A stretch of 64,000 nucleotides of DNA, from contig NW_018344185.1 in the NCBI RefSeq assembly GCF_002099425.1, positions 2,929,001 through 2,993,000 of the forward strand, read 5' to 3'. This DNA is from Phascolarctos cinereus (taxonomy: Eukaryota > Chordata > Mammalia > Diprotodontia > Phascolarctidae). Position 1 is the first letter of the stretch; every line of letters starts with the position of its first letter. Of the stretch, positions 11,665 to 24,299 are shown piece after piece. A program made the position numbers and the translations under genes. The notes under the pieces are model-generated. The model saw only the letters and a list, made by a program, of their open reading frames with translations, made no database searches and was not told the DNA's origin.

Positions 11665-12415
11665 AAGATACATTAGTCTTGTGGAAGAGTAATTGATAGA
11701 CAGACTGTATGATCTACTGGAGTCCTCAGGCTGTGAAGAAAAAGTGAGGAAAGCCTTGATTCCTTAAGTGGTCCTGCTGTGTCAAATTTATAGGGGAATA
11801 CAAATGCATAGGTCTGCACTGGCTTCAATCTTCATCACTGGAAGAAATATCCACATAGATTAAATCACAGAACCATTTGAATATCTGAAAATTGTTTAGT
11901 ATCTTCACTTTTTTAAAGATTAAATACATATCTATAAGAATATTTAAGAATTTTTTTAGTATTTTTCCTTTTTTTAAAATGAGAACTATTAGATTTATGA
12001 AAAATGAATGAAATCAAAACTTAGGACTCAAGGTTAAGAGGCAGAAACTGTTCTATGATATACAGACCTTTTTTCAACACTCCATGTATCCTCCACTAAC
12101 TTGGAGCCTAAACCCTCTACACTTTTTAGGATAATCTGCAAGAGATATTGTGATAGAATAATTCATCACCCTGCAGCAAATCTGGTGATAAGACTCTCCA
12201 AATTTGGCTAAGCCTGGTCCTTATGCCACAGACATACAATGTGCTGCCAGGCTGAAGCTAGAAGCCTTTCTAAGTAGATAGCACCCAACGCAGTTTGTAC
12301 ATCACTGGCAATAGCCTTTGAGAATTCAGCATCCACCACCCCATGGTAAATTATCAGGGTAAGTTTAGCAGAATACACACAAGGAAACAGAATCATGGAG
12401 GAATTTTTTTCGTTG
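11665..12415. other. Unassigned
   Basis: A/T-rich, no exon or recognised repeat. Confidence 0.4.
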
Positions 12416-12419
12416 TTCT

Positions 12420-12545
12420 GGATGGGATCTTGAAGATCACTGCATTTAACCTTTTCATTTTGCAGGTGAGGAAATGGAGGCCTTGCATAGATGAGTGACT
12501 TGTGTAAAGCCACAGAACTAGTATGTTAGCAGAATAGTTAATTCT
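12420..12545 (-). mobile_element. MIR-type SINE fragment
   Basis: Reverse fragment: ttcattttgcaggtgaggaa, cttgtgtaaagccacagaac. Confidence 0.7.
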
Positions 12546-12549
12546 TACT

Positions 12550-13790
12550 TATTCAGAAAATCCAATTGCCCAAAAGTCTAAGTCCTTGCTTCTCCAAGCA
12601 AAAGATCTGCTACATATTTTAAGATAAGAATTAATTTCCTTTTGAGAATTTTTCATAACATCACTGGCAACCCACACTTGGGTTTTTGGTAAACCCAGGA
12701 TTGGGAATTGCCAGCTTGAAAACAGCAACAATGAACAGTAGGCAATCAACTTTATTCTTGAATCCTAGTCCCAACTTAGGCAATATATGTGAGCAGCCAA
12801 AAGGCAAGAGCAACAGATATGTCAGACCAAATGACCAAATAAAAACAGTATATTAATAAAGAGGGGGGGAGGGGAGAATCTACCTTTATCAAGAACAGTC
12901 TGAAGTAAAATCCTAGAAAAGACTGCCCAGCTATGCCTTTTTTGCAGCGTTCACAAGACAATGCTCTCATTGGGCATGGTCCTACCTATTTTCTCTTTAA
13001 GTTAACTCATTTAGTCCCTAATTATCTGATGCACCTCAAGAGACTCCTCTGTTGCCCTTGAAGCAATCTTTTATCCCTGGCTTGTTTAGGCTCCTGATTA
13101 ATTTGCAAAGTATGACACTTAAAATCCAAAGGTTAGAAGCAAGGCTGCTGGGATTTCTTAATTAAGGGGAGGTAATTTTCCATCATTTGTTAAGGAAAAT
13201 CTCTTCCTTCTATAAGAAAAACTCTGTTCTGAGAAAAAAACATAACACAGGCTTTTTCTTCCACTGATAAAGATAGTTTCTTTCTTCTATCTAAATAGTA
13301 TGGTAAGCTTTCTTGATCTAGAATCCCAAGAAAATCTTATTAGAGTATCCTCTAAACAATCTTATAGTATTTCATATATTCCAAACAAACTTTTTTTAGA
13401 TGCTCTGATCATTGGCAGCACCTAGGTGACTTAGGTGCTATGTCATTTTTATTGATTTCTTTGGCTAATTCACTGGAAGTTCCTGCTACTTGTTCCTGTT
13501 TAGGCCAAGCTAAAGTGGTTATATTCATTCATTCCACAACCATTTATTTAGCTTCTACCACAAGCAATTCCTTTGCCAAAGCAAAATGGGGTCCCTGGGT
13601 CCCCAAAAGATACATATGCCACTAAAGCACCAGCTCTGGCAAATTTTACCAAATACCAAATGCTTAATTGGATGCCCAATAATGGGCTATGTCTCTGTCC
13701 AAAAAGCAGCTAGGGAGATCTGGAGAGGCTCAGTGCCAGGCTGGCTCCTAGGTACTTTTCTTGGCATAAATTTCTTACTATGTTTTATAC
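12550..13790. other. Unassigned
   Basis: No exon or confident repeat. 13505-13580 has a tcattcattccacaaccatt patch resembling a common interspersed repeat. Confidence 0.4.
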
Positions 13791-13954
13791 CAGTGAGGTC
13801 AAACACAAATGGAAACTGATCCCTGGTGGCAGCATACTGACTTATTTTAAAAATATGTTATCTATGCTTTATTATATTTTTGTTTTATTTTGTTAAATAT
13901 TTTTCAATTATATTTTAATCTGGTTGGGGCACTTGGGAGTGTTTGATACCTCTG
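13791..13954. mobile_element. hAT-like MITE, TGTCAAACTC end family
   Basis: 164 bp. It begins cagtgaggtcaaacacaaat and ends gtttgatacctctg. Target duplications are ttttatac (13783-13790) and ttttatat (13955-13962), 7 of 8 identical. The interior ttattttgttaaatattttt matches the copy at 1703-1888. Confidence 0.88.
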
Positions 13955-14690
13955 TTTTATATCACTTTCCTAGAGGAATTCTTTGTTGTCAATATACTTA
14001 GCACAATACTTTCTGATAATTACTTCAATACTATGGAAGACTGGTGGGGATATTTTTGGGCAGAAAGACCTTTGGTGCCTCCAGTTCACAACACTATGGG
14101 AACATCTAAGTACTGCTAAGGCTGAAAGTGGGTTGGTGTTTCTATGCCTGTAGGGTTCCGTCCAGCTGTTACTGAGAATACCATTCCACCTCAGTAGCCT
14201 GCTCTGCTTGGGCTTTTGGCCCAGAGCTACACTGAATTGTGAGTTGTACAGCATGCAGCATCAATAATATTTTCCTTCTAGACTGCATTAGAGGTACTGT
14301 TTGAATTAAGTTGCATATTTCATAGCCTTCATTTAAAAATACATGAATTACTGATCATTTTATTTAGTTACAAAAAGTTGCAAATTCTTATAAATCTGAA
14401 TATACTACAGCTTTGTAATCTTTTCGAGGCCTGTTGATTTTTCTAACATATACACCAGGCACGCAGTTTAATCATTATTTCATAGTACTTCTCATCTTTC
14501 TGAGCAATCTCAGACCTTCACCCTTTAAGAGATCGCCCCCAAAATCCTTTGGTCCCTTTTCTCCTCACTAAATATTTACTTTTAGTGAAATCTGTTCTAG
14601 ACACAACACAATTTAGGATGCCTTGAAGGATAACTTGTGATTTCTACCCTGAATGTGTCTCAACTTCCATCTTTAGTCACAGGTGTCTAT
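13955..14690. other. Unassigned, with an unexplained minus open frame
   Basis: A 94-codon minus frame at 13970-14254 is open but matches no family I know and has no splice context joining it to CCDC93. The surroundings are A/T-rich unique sequence. Confidence 0.35.
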
Positions 14691-14692
14691 CA

Positions 14693-14945
14693 CAGGAGTT
14701 CTTAACCTGGGATCCATAGACCGCCCCCCGTCCCCAGTGGACTTTTGGGGATCCACGAACTTGGATCAGAAAAAAAAAATTACATCTTCATTTTCACTGA
14801 TCTCTAACTGGAACTTAACATTTCTTTCAATCACGAATGTAAGCAACAAACATGCTTATAGAAAAAAGGTCCATAAGCTTCAGCAGACTAGACAGCCAAA
14901 GGGTCCCACTTTGTATTTCTAACACAAAAAGGTTTTGAATGCCTA
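14693..14945 (+). mobile_element. hAT-like MITE, GTTCTTAACCTGGG end family
   Basis: Begins caggagttcttaacctggga tccatagacc. The end ggtccataagcttcagcag ... aaggttttgaat is the degenerate inverted counterpart. Related fragments lie at 21200-21350 and 49867-50030. Confidence 0.75.
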
Positions 14946-14949
14946 CTTT

Positions 14950-16795
14950 TCTTGAGGCCTTCCCTACCATCATAGTCAGCAAGTCCAACTAAGTCAGGGA
15001 TTGGACTAGGGGAACTCTCAGGGTACTCTTTTAGCCTAGCCCTAGGACATAATAAGAACCACAGTACTCTCAAGGTAGAAATAAATCATTTGCTCAAATT
15101 CTCTATGAGTTCTATAAATGATTAAGGATTATTTAAAAAAAAATCTCACCTTGATGGGAAGATTTAGCACTAGCCCCTTTCCAAATTTACTACTTTGTTC
15201 TCTCCTCTATTTCACACACTCTCAACACTTATTTAGCCAGTTTATAATACATCATCTTTGTCCACGAGAGGAGACTGGGTGACTAAGCCCTAACAGCCTT
15301 GTTAATCAGAACGAAGGGACAGTCCAGGGTCAAGAAAGCCCAATTCGAATCAAACAAAGGGAGTAATCAGAAGTCAGGGTCAAGTTATTAAGGGAAGAGG
15401 CAGAAACAAAGAAATCAGGATCTGGGATAAGCAGAAAAGACAAGCAGGTTCCCTGAAGGAAGGAGAAGCAGTAAGTATATCAGGGGGATGCAAGTGAATG
15501 AACTGAGGTAGATTAGTCTAGAAAGAAAAGAAGGGGTACATAAGTTTTGAAATGAATTCTCAGGTAAGGTAAGGACATGATTTGACATTAAAGAGGAAGA
15601 AACAGAATCGAAAGACTAATTCAGGTTCAGGGAAGGTGGGAGGACTCAGAGTTTTTAGCATTTAGCAAATTATTCTTCTAATAAGTGAATGGGCTTTGTA
15701 CAAAGAAGCCAGTTCAATGGTGCACTCTGCTGTCCTCCAATGCACCATCTTTTTCTTCCCCTTTTTTTTGATTCCCTCCTTTCTGGCCCAAAGACACAGA
15801 TGCTCCTTGTTTATTACAGCCACACACAGCTGGAGGGTGCTTCCTCCTCCTCCTGGAGCGTGTGGACTGCAGTCAGCTGCTAAAACAATTACAAAGATAA
15901 AGTGGAAATGAAAAAAAAAATACAGTAATCTAATTCCCCTATTCTTCTCTTCTAAATGATCTGTCCAACTAAGACAGAAATAAAACACATTAATAAAAAG
16001 CAGTTTGGTGAGGCAGACAAAATTTACCATTTCTGTTCTGGGACCTGTTTAAATCTTGGGAAGGTCAAAGATACTGGCCAATTATCATCCTCCCTTTCCA
16101 TGGTGTCAGGCCAATAACTCAACCTTTCATGCTGTACCAAAATCTAACTTCAACATCACTCACTCTTTTAACACCCTCCTCTTCCCCTCTTCTGCATACA
16201 AAGGGGCTTCATTACCATATTCATCTTCCTTCACCTTCAATTGTTCTTTCAATACTGACCTAAGTCCAAATTTTTCCCTAGGCTGAAAAAGTCAACAAAT
16301 GAATAAATATTATTTTTCTTATCTTAATGTTGTGTTTCTGCACAACCATTTTTTCAATACATACTTCCACCACCATCAAATCTCTATTGTAACAAAGAAA
16401 AATAGGTAAGCAACACTGATCAACAAAAGAACTGTGTCTGACAGAGGATACAGCAATTCACAACAGTAGGTCCCCTGCCAATGAGAAGAGGAAAGTGTAA
16501 TTCATTACATTTTCCAGAAAAAAAAATTCTTTAACATCTACTAAATACATGGTACTGTAGAGAGTTTGGGAGAGACAGAGACATATAAGAACTTCAACCA
16601 ACAATAGTCAACCTAACTGTCCCTTCTCATCCCTAGTTTTTCCCTGTAACATCCTCATTACAGCTGAGCATACCTGCTCCCTCCAATATTTTTTTATTGC
16701 CATCTTTCCTTAACCCACAATAACTCAGTTTTCATCAATTTCACAAAATCCTTCAGAAAAATACCACCTTGGACCTCTTTAAAACTCTTAAGCCA
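14950..16795. other. Mostly unassigned
   Basis: 15160-15660 is purine-rich unique-looking sequence. 15662-16050 holds short open frames without a known product. 16060-16795 is pyrimidine-rich and may be the decayed 5' extension of the L2 that follows. No exon was recognised. Confidence 0.4.
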
Positions 16796-17206
16796 AAAGC
16801 TAATTCCCATTCTTTGCAACTCCTGACACCCTTTGAGTGTTCCTCAAAGTTCTGTCATGGACTGTCTCTTCTCTCTCTGAACTCTCTCCTGATGCCTTTA
16901 TCATCTCCTGTGGGTTTAATTATTACCTCTGTGCCAGTGATTCAGAGCTCCAGTCTCTCTCCAGAGCTTCACACCAGCTGCCTACCACACATTTAAAACT
17001 GGATGGCCTTATAGACATTGAAAACTCAACACATTCAAAAGAAAAATACTCCTCTTTTCCCTAAAACCCAAGTCTCTACCAAACTTCCCTATGTCTGTTG
17101 AAGGCACCGCTGTTCTTTCAGTCTCTCAGGTGTGTAACCTTGTCATCATCCTCAATTTCTGTGTACGCGTGTGTGTGTCCATCTGTCTGTCTCTGTCTCC
17201 CCCTTT

Positions 17207-17980
17207 CCCCACATATCCAGATACCAAAGCTTGCCATTTCTACCTCCAGTCTGTCTCTTTCTCTCTCTGTCTCTTTCTCTGTGTGTCTCTCTGTCTCTGT
17301 CTCCCCCTTTCCCCACATATCCAGATACCAAAGCTTGCCATTTCTACCTCCACAGTCTGTCTCTTTCTCTGTCTTTCTCTGTGTGTCTCTCTGTCTCTGT
17401 CTCCCCCTTTCCCCACATATCCAGATACCAAAGCTTGCCATTTCTACCTCCACAGTCTGTCTCTGTCTTTCTCTCTTTCTCTGTGTGTCTCTCTGTCTCT
17501 GTCTCCCCCTTTCCCCACATATCCAGATACCAAAGCTTGCCATTTCTACCTCCACAGTCTGTCTCTGTCTTTCTCTGTGTGTCTCTCTTTCTCTGTGTGT
17601 CTCTCTGTCTCTGTCTCCCTTTCCCCACATATCCAGATACCAAAGCTTGCCATTTCTACCTCCACAGTCTGTCTCTGTCTTTCTCTGTGTGTCTCTCTTT
17701 CTCTGTGTGTCTCTCTGTCTCTGTCTCCCCCTTTCCCCACATATCCAGATATCAAAGCTTGCCATTTCTACCTCTACAGTCTGTCTCTTTCTCTCTCTGC
17801 CTCTTTCTCTGTGTGTGTCTCTGTCTCTCTGTCTCTGTCTCCCCCTTTCCTCACATATCCAAAGATGCCAAAGCTTGCCATTTCTACCTCCACAGTCTGT
17901 CTCTGTCTTTCTCTCTCTGTCTCTGTCTCCTCCTTTCCCCACACATCCAAAGATGCCAAAGCTTGCCAGTTGTTCCTCTC
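17207..17980 (+). repeat. Eight-unit minisatellite derived from L2
   Basis: Eight copies of a block ccccacatatccagatacca aagcttgccatttctacctc joined by CTCTGT-rich spacers. Starts are at 17207, 17311, 17411, 17513, 17623, 17735, 17849 and 17937, giving units of 88-114 bp. Copies 7 and 8 carry ccaaagatgcc in place of ccagatacc. The block is itself an L2 segment. The array has no stop codons in three plus frames or one minus frame, which gives spurious open frames of about 270-324 codons. Confidence 0.95.
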
Positions 17981-18611
17981 ACACATCCAATCTCATCAAT
18001 CTACTCTCACAGCAACAACCTGAGTTCAGGCCCTTACTACTTTTCACCTACATTGTGGCAATGTTGTCCTAAATGATCTTCCCCGCCTCAAGTCCTTCCC
18101 TACTTCAATCCATCTTCCATAAAGCTGTCAAAGTGATTTTCCTTAAGCACAGATCTGATCATACTACTCTCCTATTCACTAAATTTCATTGGCTCCCTAG
18201 TGCCTTCAGGATAACATAAAAAGCCCAGCATTTAGCTTTTAAATCTCTTCACAACCTGGTCCCAAACTCTCCAGCTTCCCCTTCCCAAACTCTGTGCTCT
18301 AAGTAAAGAGGACTTCCTTGTGTTCCTCCCACAGGGCCCTGCACTTCTATCTCCCTGGCCATCCTTCACGCCTGCGATGTATCACCTCTTCCCCTCTGAC
18401 TCACACAATCCCTCACTTCCTTCAAGATATGGCAGCAGCAACATCCCTACACAAAGTCTTTCCATATCCCCCCAAAGTACAGTGCTCTCCCTGGTAACAA
18501 CCTTGTATTTATTCTCTATACACTTATATATGTGTATATGCTGTTTCTCCTGACAAAATGTAAGTTCCTTGAGAGGACAGATTATCTAAATTTTTTATAT
18601 TTGTATCTGTA

Positions 18612-18838
18612 GGCAGCTGGGTGGCATTATGGATAGAGTGCTGGGCCTGGAGTTAGGAAGACTCATCTTCCTGAATTCAAATCCAACCTCAGACACTTAC
18701 TAGTTCCTGGGCAGTCACTTAATCCTGTTTGCCTCAGTTTCCTCATCTGTAAAATGAGCTGGAGGAGAAAACATTAACAAGAAAACCCAAAATGGGGTCT
18801 AAAGAGTCAGACAGAACTAAAAAATGACTGAACAAAAA
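18612..18838 (+). mobile_element. Marsupial SINE, long form, in the L2 tail
   Basis: Starts ggcagctgggtggcattatg and ends with agtcagacagaactaaaaaa tgactgaac. The flanks atttgtatctgta and atttgtttctata are a decayed 13-bp target duplication. The L2 tail resumes after it. Confidence 0.92.
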
Positions 18839-18949
18839 TTTGTTTCTATATGGCCAGTGCTTAGCATATGGTAGATGCTTAATAAATGCTTGCTCAGTGT
18901 TTTATATAAACTCTGTATATACCTCAGCATACTGCTTTACATACAATGA

Positions 18950-19110
18950 ACAAACATTTGTTAAGCAACTACTACGTGCTAGGCACTAAGCTAAGCACAT
19001 AGCAAATCGCTGGAAAGGATCGATTAGCCCAATTTGCCCTGCTTTTCTTTTTATACTCAACACTTGGCTCAGTGCCCGGCACATAGTAGGTACCTAATTA
19101 ATGCCTGCTG
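18950..19110 (+). mobile_element. L2-like tail and common-repeat patch
   Basis: ttaagcaactactacgtgct aggcactaagc, then cagtgcccggcacatagtag gtacctaattaatgc. Confidence 0.6.
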
Positions 19111-19434
19111 CCCGAGGACCCCTTCTTTAAAACTTGCTACAAGTAGCTACCCAATCCTTGTGTGACCATCTCAAGTGAGGAAACTAAATACTTCCCCAGC
19201 CCATTCTCCATCTGAGTAGCTTCCTTACAAGCTGAACCCACCTCTCTCAGCTCCCACCAGTTCTGTTACCTGGAGGGAAACTTACCAATTTAGTTTCTTT
19301 TTTCATAGGACAACCCTTCCACCATTTGTACACAGGTTTTACTTCTCCCTGTAACTTCTCTTTTCAAGACTAAACATCTCTAGTTCATAGAATCATAGAT
19401 TTCAAATCAGACACTCATCAGGCCCGATGGGTCA

Positions 19435-19560
19435 GCTGAAACATGCTGAAGTTAAGTGACTTGCCCAAAGTCACACGGGTAGCAAATGGTAGAATTAGGA
19501 CTCAAATCTAACAGTAATCCAACACCAAAGCTAATGCCAATTCCACTGTACCACATTTCC
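19435..19560 (-). mobile_element. MIR-type SINE
   Basis: Reverse: gttaagtgacttgcccaaag, tcacacgggtagcaaatgg, ccactgtaccacatttcc. Confidence 0.8.
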
Positions 19561-19564
19561 TTGG

Positions 19565-21195
19565 TTCCTTTACCTCGGAAGGCAAGATTTCAAAGACATT
19601 ACCATCCTGTTCATTGTCCTTTGGACGCTCTCCAGATGATCAACATCCACAGTATAATGGGATTATTACAGCCCTACTTCTACACAATAATCTCCTCTCA
19701 AGGCAACCTGAGACTGCATTAGCTTTTTTGCTATCATATCAAATTGATGAGAGGCAACATGGCGGCCTTGGAGTCAAGACGATCCAGCTTTAAGTCATGC
19801 TGACTATGTGATTATGTGCAAATTATTTATCAGTCTAAGTTACAGAGGAGTTATAGAAACTACATGAGTTTATCACATTGATACATCACAGGTTCGGACA
19901 AGGACAAGAGCAACACTACTGATTTACCATGAGCTTGCAGTCTGCAAAAATCCCCAAATGTTTTTCAAATAAATTATTATGTAACCATGCTATCTAACCC
20001 ATGTTCTACTTTTGACATTGATTTTTTTGACCCCAAGTTAAAGTTTACATTTATTCCTATTTAAATTCATGTTACTAAATTTGGCCCAATATTTGGCTTG
20101 TTGAGACTCTTTTTGGTTGTGGCCTCTGTCACTGAGTACATAGATTATCGCTCTGTCCTCTGTATCATCTATAATTCTAAGAGCCAGGCTATTTATGCCC
20201 ACAGTTCAGCTATTGATAAAACTTTTAAATAGCACAAGGACATGGTCACAGGTCACCATATTAGAGGTCTCCCTTCAGGTCAACATTAAGCCATTAATGA
20301 TTACTCTTTAGAACTTGTCATTTAAATAAGTCAATCCACCTAACGACACTAAGATTTAGCTCACATCTCTTCAACTTGTCCTTAAAGATAACTTGAAATT
20401 TTAATTAGATCAATAAGACAGGACATATAATCAATGTTTAATGAAAGCACAAATGAACGAAGTTCAACCTTCTCAGTTTACAAATCAGGCAAGACCCAAG
20501 GAGCTTAATCAATCAATCAAGAAGCATTTATTAAATACCTACTATGAACAGTTGGTCAATAAACATTTAATAAGCATTTATTACGTGCCAGGCTCTTTGC
20601 TTACCAAGTGCTGAGAATACATACAAATGCTCTGTTCAGGGACATGGCAGACAAAGTACACCCTAGAGAGGAATGATACATGGCTGACTCGGGTACCCTC
20701 CTCAAAAGGAGGTTCTGGGAAGAGCCATCCAATTAGAGGGAGAGGCTGGCACAGGGGCAGAGGGCAATTCCAATGTGTGAATCCCAGGGTTGGAATGAGG
20801 CTTCAGGGTGAAGAGGCAGAGCACTTCAGAGGAAATCCAAAGTAAACCAGACACTGTCTGGGAGCTGAGGTTAGAAAATACTCACGAGGAGCTCACTTTT
20901 TAACAGGGAGACAAGTACATATACAGGGTATTTCAAAAGCCCAAGGGCCGTTTTAAGCTACTAAAGCTATTTAAGTTTAAATGAGACTTTTGAGGTACCC
21001 TGTTTAAGTATATAAAGACTAAATATAAAAATAATAAATACAATAGAAATTGCACACCCAAAGTTGCTTGTAACAGAACTGGGCCTAGAATCCATGTCTC
21101 CATATTCCCAGTACAAAGTTTTTTCCAAGCTACTTCTAAGATTTTATGATCTATGTTTCCCAGATTCATTAAGAGAGGAATTAAGACAAGATATT
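19565..21195. other. Mostly unassigned
   Basis: 20505-20625 resembles a common marsupial repeat (agcatttattaaatacctac, tattacgtgccaggctcttt). 19740-19860 may hold a decayed SINE. Nothing else was recognised, and no exon. Confidence 0.4.
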
Positions 21196-21199
21196 CTTT

Positions 21200-21350
21200 A
21201 AGTTTTTAACCTGGGAACAGTTTGATAGCTGTAGTTCAATATAACTGGTTTCCTTTGTAATCCTAGGTATTTTATTTTATACATTTAGAAACATTCTAAG
21301 CAGTTCACAGGCTCAACCAATCTGGTAAAGGGGTCCACGACATGAGACGA
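21200..21350 (+). mobile_element. hAT-like MITE fragment, TTCTTAACCTGGG family
   Basis: agtttttaacctgggaaca, aactggtttcctttgtaatc, aaaggggtccacgac. The interior is diagnostic for this non-autonomous family. Confidence 0.75.
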
Positions 21351-21354
21351 ATAA

Positions 21355-22035
21355 CTCCTATTCTAAGAGAAGGAAAAAATATGTTTCATCTCACGACATC
21401 TCAGAACAGCCCAAAGACACAGTCCCACAAAAAGAAGTAAGTTAATGCCATTCCAGAAGAGGTTCCTTACCCAAGAAAGATCTACCAGAACTGTACTAAA
21501 ATTCTAGTCAAGTGACACATTATATTATACCATTTTCTGATCACAGAGGAGCACTCCCGAGATATCTTCTCACTTCATGGATAACAAAGGCAGGTCTTTT
21601 AAAATCACTACCATGAGAATTCTGTTCTCTGTTCCAGTCCTCTCTCCACAAAACTTCTCTTATATGATTTAAACCTGAGATCTCAGGGATCATCATATTG
21701 CAATTCCCCTGACTTTACTATTTCAAAGGAAAGCATGGTCAAAACATCAATGGCTGCAGGGGACAGGGATTGTACTACATAATTTCTAACATTCCATGGG
21801 TCTAAAGTAAAAGAGAACAGAGGTACAGGAATATGGGGTGGTGGTAGGTGGTAGTAGTGTCTTATCTGCTGCTTGTTCTTCACTTGGCACTGGTTCCCAA
21901 CATTTTTGCTTTAACATCTACTCATTCTCAGCTTCTGTGATTTGGAGGGCCTTGTGATTTCATCATTCAGTGTGGCAGTACTCCTTGGTGTGGAAATTTC
22001 TTCTACCACTGAAGATCAGCAACTCATCTACCGCT
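21355..22035. other. Unassigned
   Basis: No exon or repeat recognised. Slightly less A/T-rich than average. Confidence 0.35.
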
Positions 22036-22039
22036 TACA

Positions 22040-22150
22040 CTCTTAGAAAGCTGCCTGAGTCCCCGAGAGTTTAACTTGCCCACGGTCACAAATCTGGTAA
22101 GAATGAGATAACCCAAATCTTCTTGATTCCAAGACCCTCTACTATGCCAT
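22040..22150 (-). mobile_element. MIR-type SINE fragment
   Basis: Reverse: ttaacttgcccacggtcaca, ttcttgattccaagaccctc, actatgccatgc. Confidence 0.7.
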
Positions 22151-22530
22151 GCTTTCAAAAAATAACTCATCATTTGTAGACACTTATCTGCACCAGGGTG
22201 GCTAAGATCTAAAACACCTCTATTCCTGATGAATTTTTATATTAAATGAGGAATCATTTATCCAAAAAAAAAATCATCTCTTATTTCTCTTAAAAATATA
22301 GGTTTTTGTACACACTGTATTCTTAAAGTGAGACCCATTTCATCTTTTAAAGACTTCCTGGCCAAAGTACAGTATGAATATTACCAAAAAATTACATAAG
22401 CTTCATTTGGGATTTGACTTCATTTTTAAAGCAACACAGAAAAACTGGAGGGTGCATTCAGAAAAGAGCAGTAAAAATTATTAAGAGGGCAAGTTAAGGG
22501 AAACTGGGTTTATTTACCCTGGAGATAACA

Positions 22531-22799
22531 GCATATATGTTTATGCATCTATACAAATGCATATATACATATATATACATGTATGTTTATGTGTATATGT
22601 ATGCTCATGCAAATATATATCTATTTTCTCTTTTCCTCCTCTTTATCCTTCCCATCACCCTGCCTTCTCTCTTTCATTCTCTTCGTTCTTTCTCCCAAAA
22701 TGTATCATGAGTCTCCCAACTGCCCCTCTAAGGCCTGGCAGGGTAGCACATAGAGAACTGAATTTGGAGTTAGAGGATCTATCACTTATCCCCTAGTGT
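22531..22799 (+). repeat. Left arm of an inverted duplication
   Basis: 269 bp that reappears reverse-complemented at 25878-26148 with roughly 95% identity by eye. The last 110 bp or so, from tctcccaaaatgtatcatga to cctagtgt, are identical. It stops abruptly inside a MIR fragment, which suggests this is the derived copy. Confidence 0.95.
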
Positions 22800-23295
22800 G
22801 CCAAAACAGCAGCTCTTTTGTTTTTTCAGCCTACTCAGGACCTCCAGTACATCCAGAAAGAGTGGTCCAACGGGACCCTAGGAAAGCTCTTTTCATTGCT
22901 CTCACCAGTCTTCCTGCAGTTAATTTTATTGCAGGTTGTAGGCCTCTCCTCTATCCTAAATAAGTTAGACAGACGTATGTTTTCTTTTCAAGAATCTTAG
23001 ACCTATTCATTTCCTTTCGGTCCATGTGTCTTTTCTGCCTGTGATTTACTGTCAAAAATTGTTAAAGCTAAGATTCCCACACAAAGCAGTTCTACTTGAT
23101 TGAATGAATTCTTATTTTGATTATGAATAATAATGTATATACTTGTCTTTAAAACAGTATTTCCCCAGTATGATCAATATACATTTAAATTTTAATATGC
23201 TTCATGAATTTATACTCCTGTTTTCAAAGAAAGATTTGTGAAGTGAATTATTGGGCACAATCTTTCAAGAGAGACCATGGCCAAAGGATTAAATT
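22800..23295. other. Unassigned
   Basis: An open plus frame at 22818-23000 has no known product. No repeat recognised. Confidence 0.35.
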
Positions 23296-23299
23296 AAAT

Positions 23300-23365
23300 A
23301 TTTGTGAAGCACTTAATATGGTGCCTTGACACAGCAGGTTCTTAATAAATGCTTATTATCTTACA
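23300..23365 (+). mobile_element. L2/CR1-like tail
   Basis: agcacttaatatggtgcctt and gttcttaataaatgcttat. Confidence 0.5.
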
Positions 23366-23369
23366 TTAA

Positions 23370-23980
23370 GCTAAAAGATCACAATTCATAAGACTTATGG
23401 AATGTATGAAAAAGAAGCTTATGTCCCTGAGATGAGTCTTGTTAACACAATGCACACACTTATTAGTCAAATCACTCCTTTAACCACCTCCACATCATCT
23501 ATCATGTTTTGTGTTATGCTTCAGGATTAACAGATTTTCAAGTGTGACCCAAATTCATTTTCCTTGTCAAATCTCAGATGTACAAGGCCCCAAACAATTC
23601 TGTCCAAGCGGCTATTTCAGATAAAATTCTTACTTTTGCACACAACAGACTGTAAAATGTGTCTTAGCATCAGCTTCAGAGAGGATGCCAAAGAAGACAG
23701 TGGTGACAAACCAAAATACTACCTACCACCTGCTGAAGAAAAGCTCCTAGCAATTTTATCAGCTGTCACCTTCAGAAAGGGCCACACTTGACGGTAAAGC
23801 ATGGAGATGGCTGCCTGCTGTCTCAACAGCAGATTACACCTCCATGAATGAGTGGGCACTCACTCTCTGCATACACCAGTTGGTGCAATTACATCAGAAG
23901 AATATTACACATGAGCTGAGGAGCACTGCTCATTTGTTGTAACAGCTTCTGGAAAAAAGAGGGAAAGTTGGAGGATATAA
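23370..23980. other. Unique-looking sequence
   Basis: No repeat recognised. A plus open frame at 23564-23791 has no family match. On the minus strand all three frames are broken where an exon 12 might be hoped for (23640-23770). Confidence 0.4.
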
Positions 23981-23981
23981 T

Positions 23982-24007
23982 GTGTGAGTGAGTGAGTGAG
24001 TGAGTGA

Positions 24008-24081
<74 letters not shown>

Positions 24082-24299
24082 GAGAGAGAAAGAGGGAGGG
24101 AGGAAGAGGGACAGAGAGAGAGGAATACAGAGAGAGAGAGAGAGAGAAAGAGGGAGGGAGGGAGAGGGACAGAGAGAGAGAGAGGATACAGAGAGAGAGA
24201 GAGAGAAAGAGGGAGGGAGGGAGAGGGACAGAGAGAGAGGGATACAGAGAGAGAGAGAGAGAGAAAGAGGGAGGGAGGGAGAGGGACAGAGAGAGAGGG

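Larger units (their letters stand above)
16800..18905 (+). mobile_element. L2 LINE with internal minisatellite and SINE
   Basis: Plus-orientation L2. It contains tggactgtctcttctctctc, catctcctgtgggtttaat and gtgccagtgattcagagctc in the 5' part. After the minisatellite come tcaaagtgattttccttaag cacag, tggctccctagtgccttcag, and a tail with atgtaagttccttgagagga and tagatgcttaataaatgct. The minisatellite (17207-17980) grew inside it, and a SINE (18612-18838) cut the tail. Confidence 0.85.

Noticed and set aside
13970-14254. 94-codon minus open frame considered as a CCDC93 exon or pseudogene
   Set aside because: No match to CCDC93 or any family I know and no fitting splice sites; kept only as unexplained.
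17207-17980. Repeat-spacer pattern resembling a CRISPR array
   Set aside because: The spacers are CT microsatellite of variable length, the repeat is L2-derived, and the genome is mammalian.
17091-18076. Open frames of 301-324 codons (plus) and 274 codons (minus) in the same place
   Set aside because: They cover the stop-free minisatellite in an L2; the peptides are Ser/Leu or Arg/Glu low-complexity repeats, and several frames are open at once.
23640-23800. Possible exon 12 of CCDC93
   Set aside because: All three minus frames contain stops over the candidate and no coiled-coil residues resembling QSELSAEE appear.
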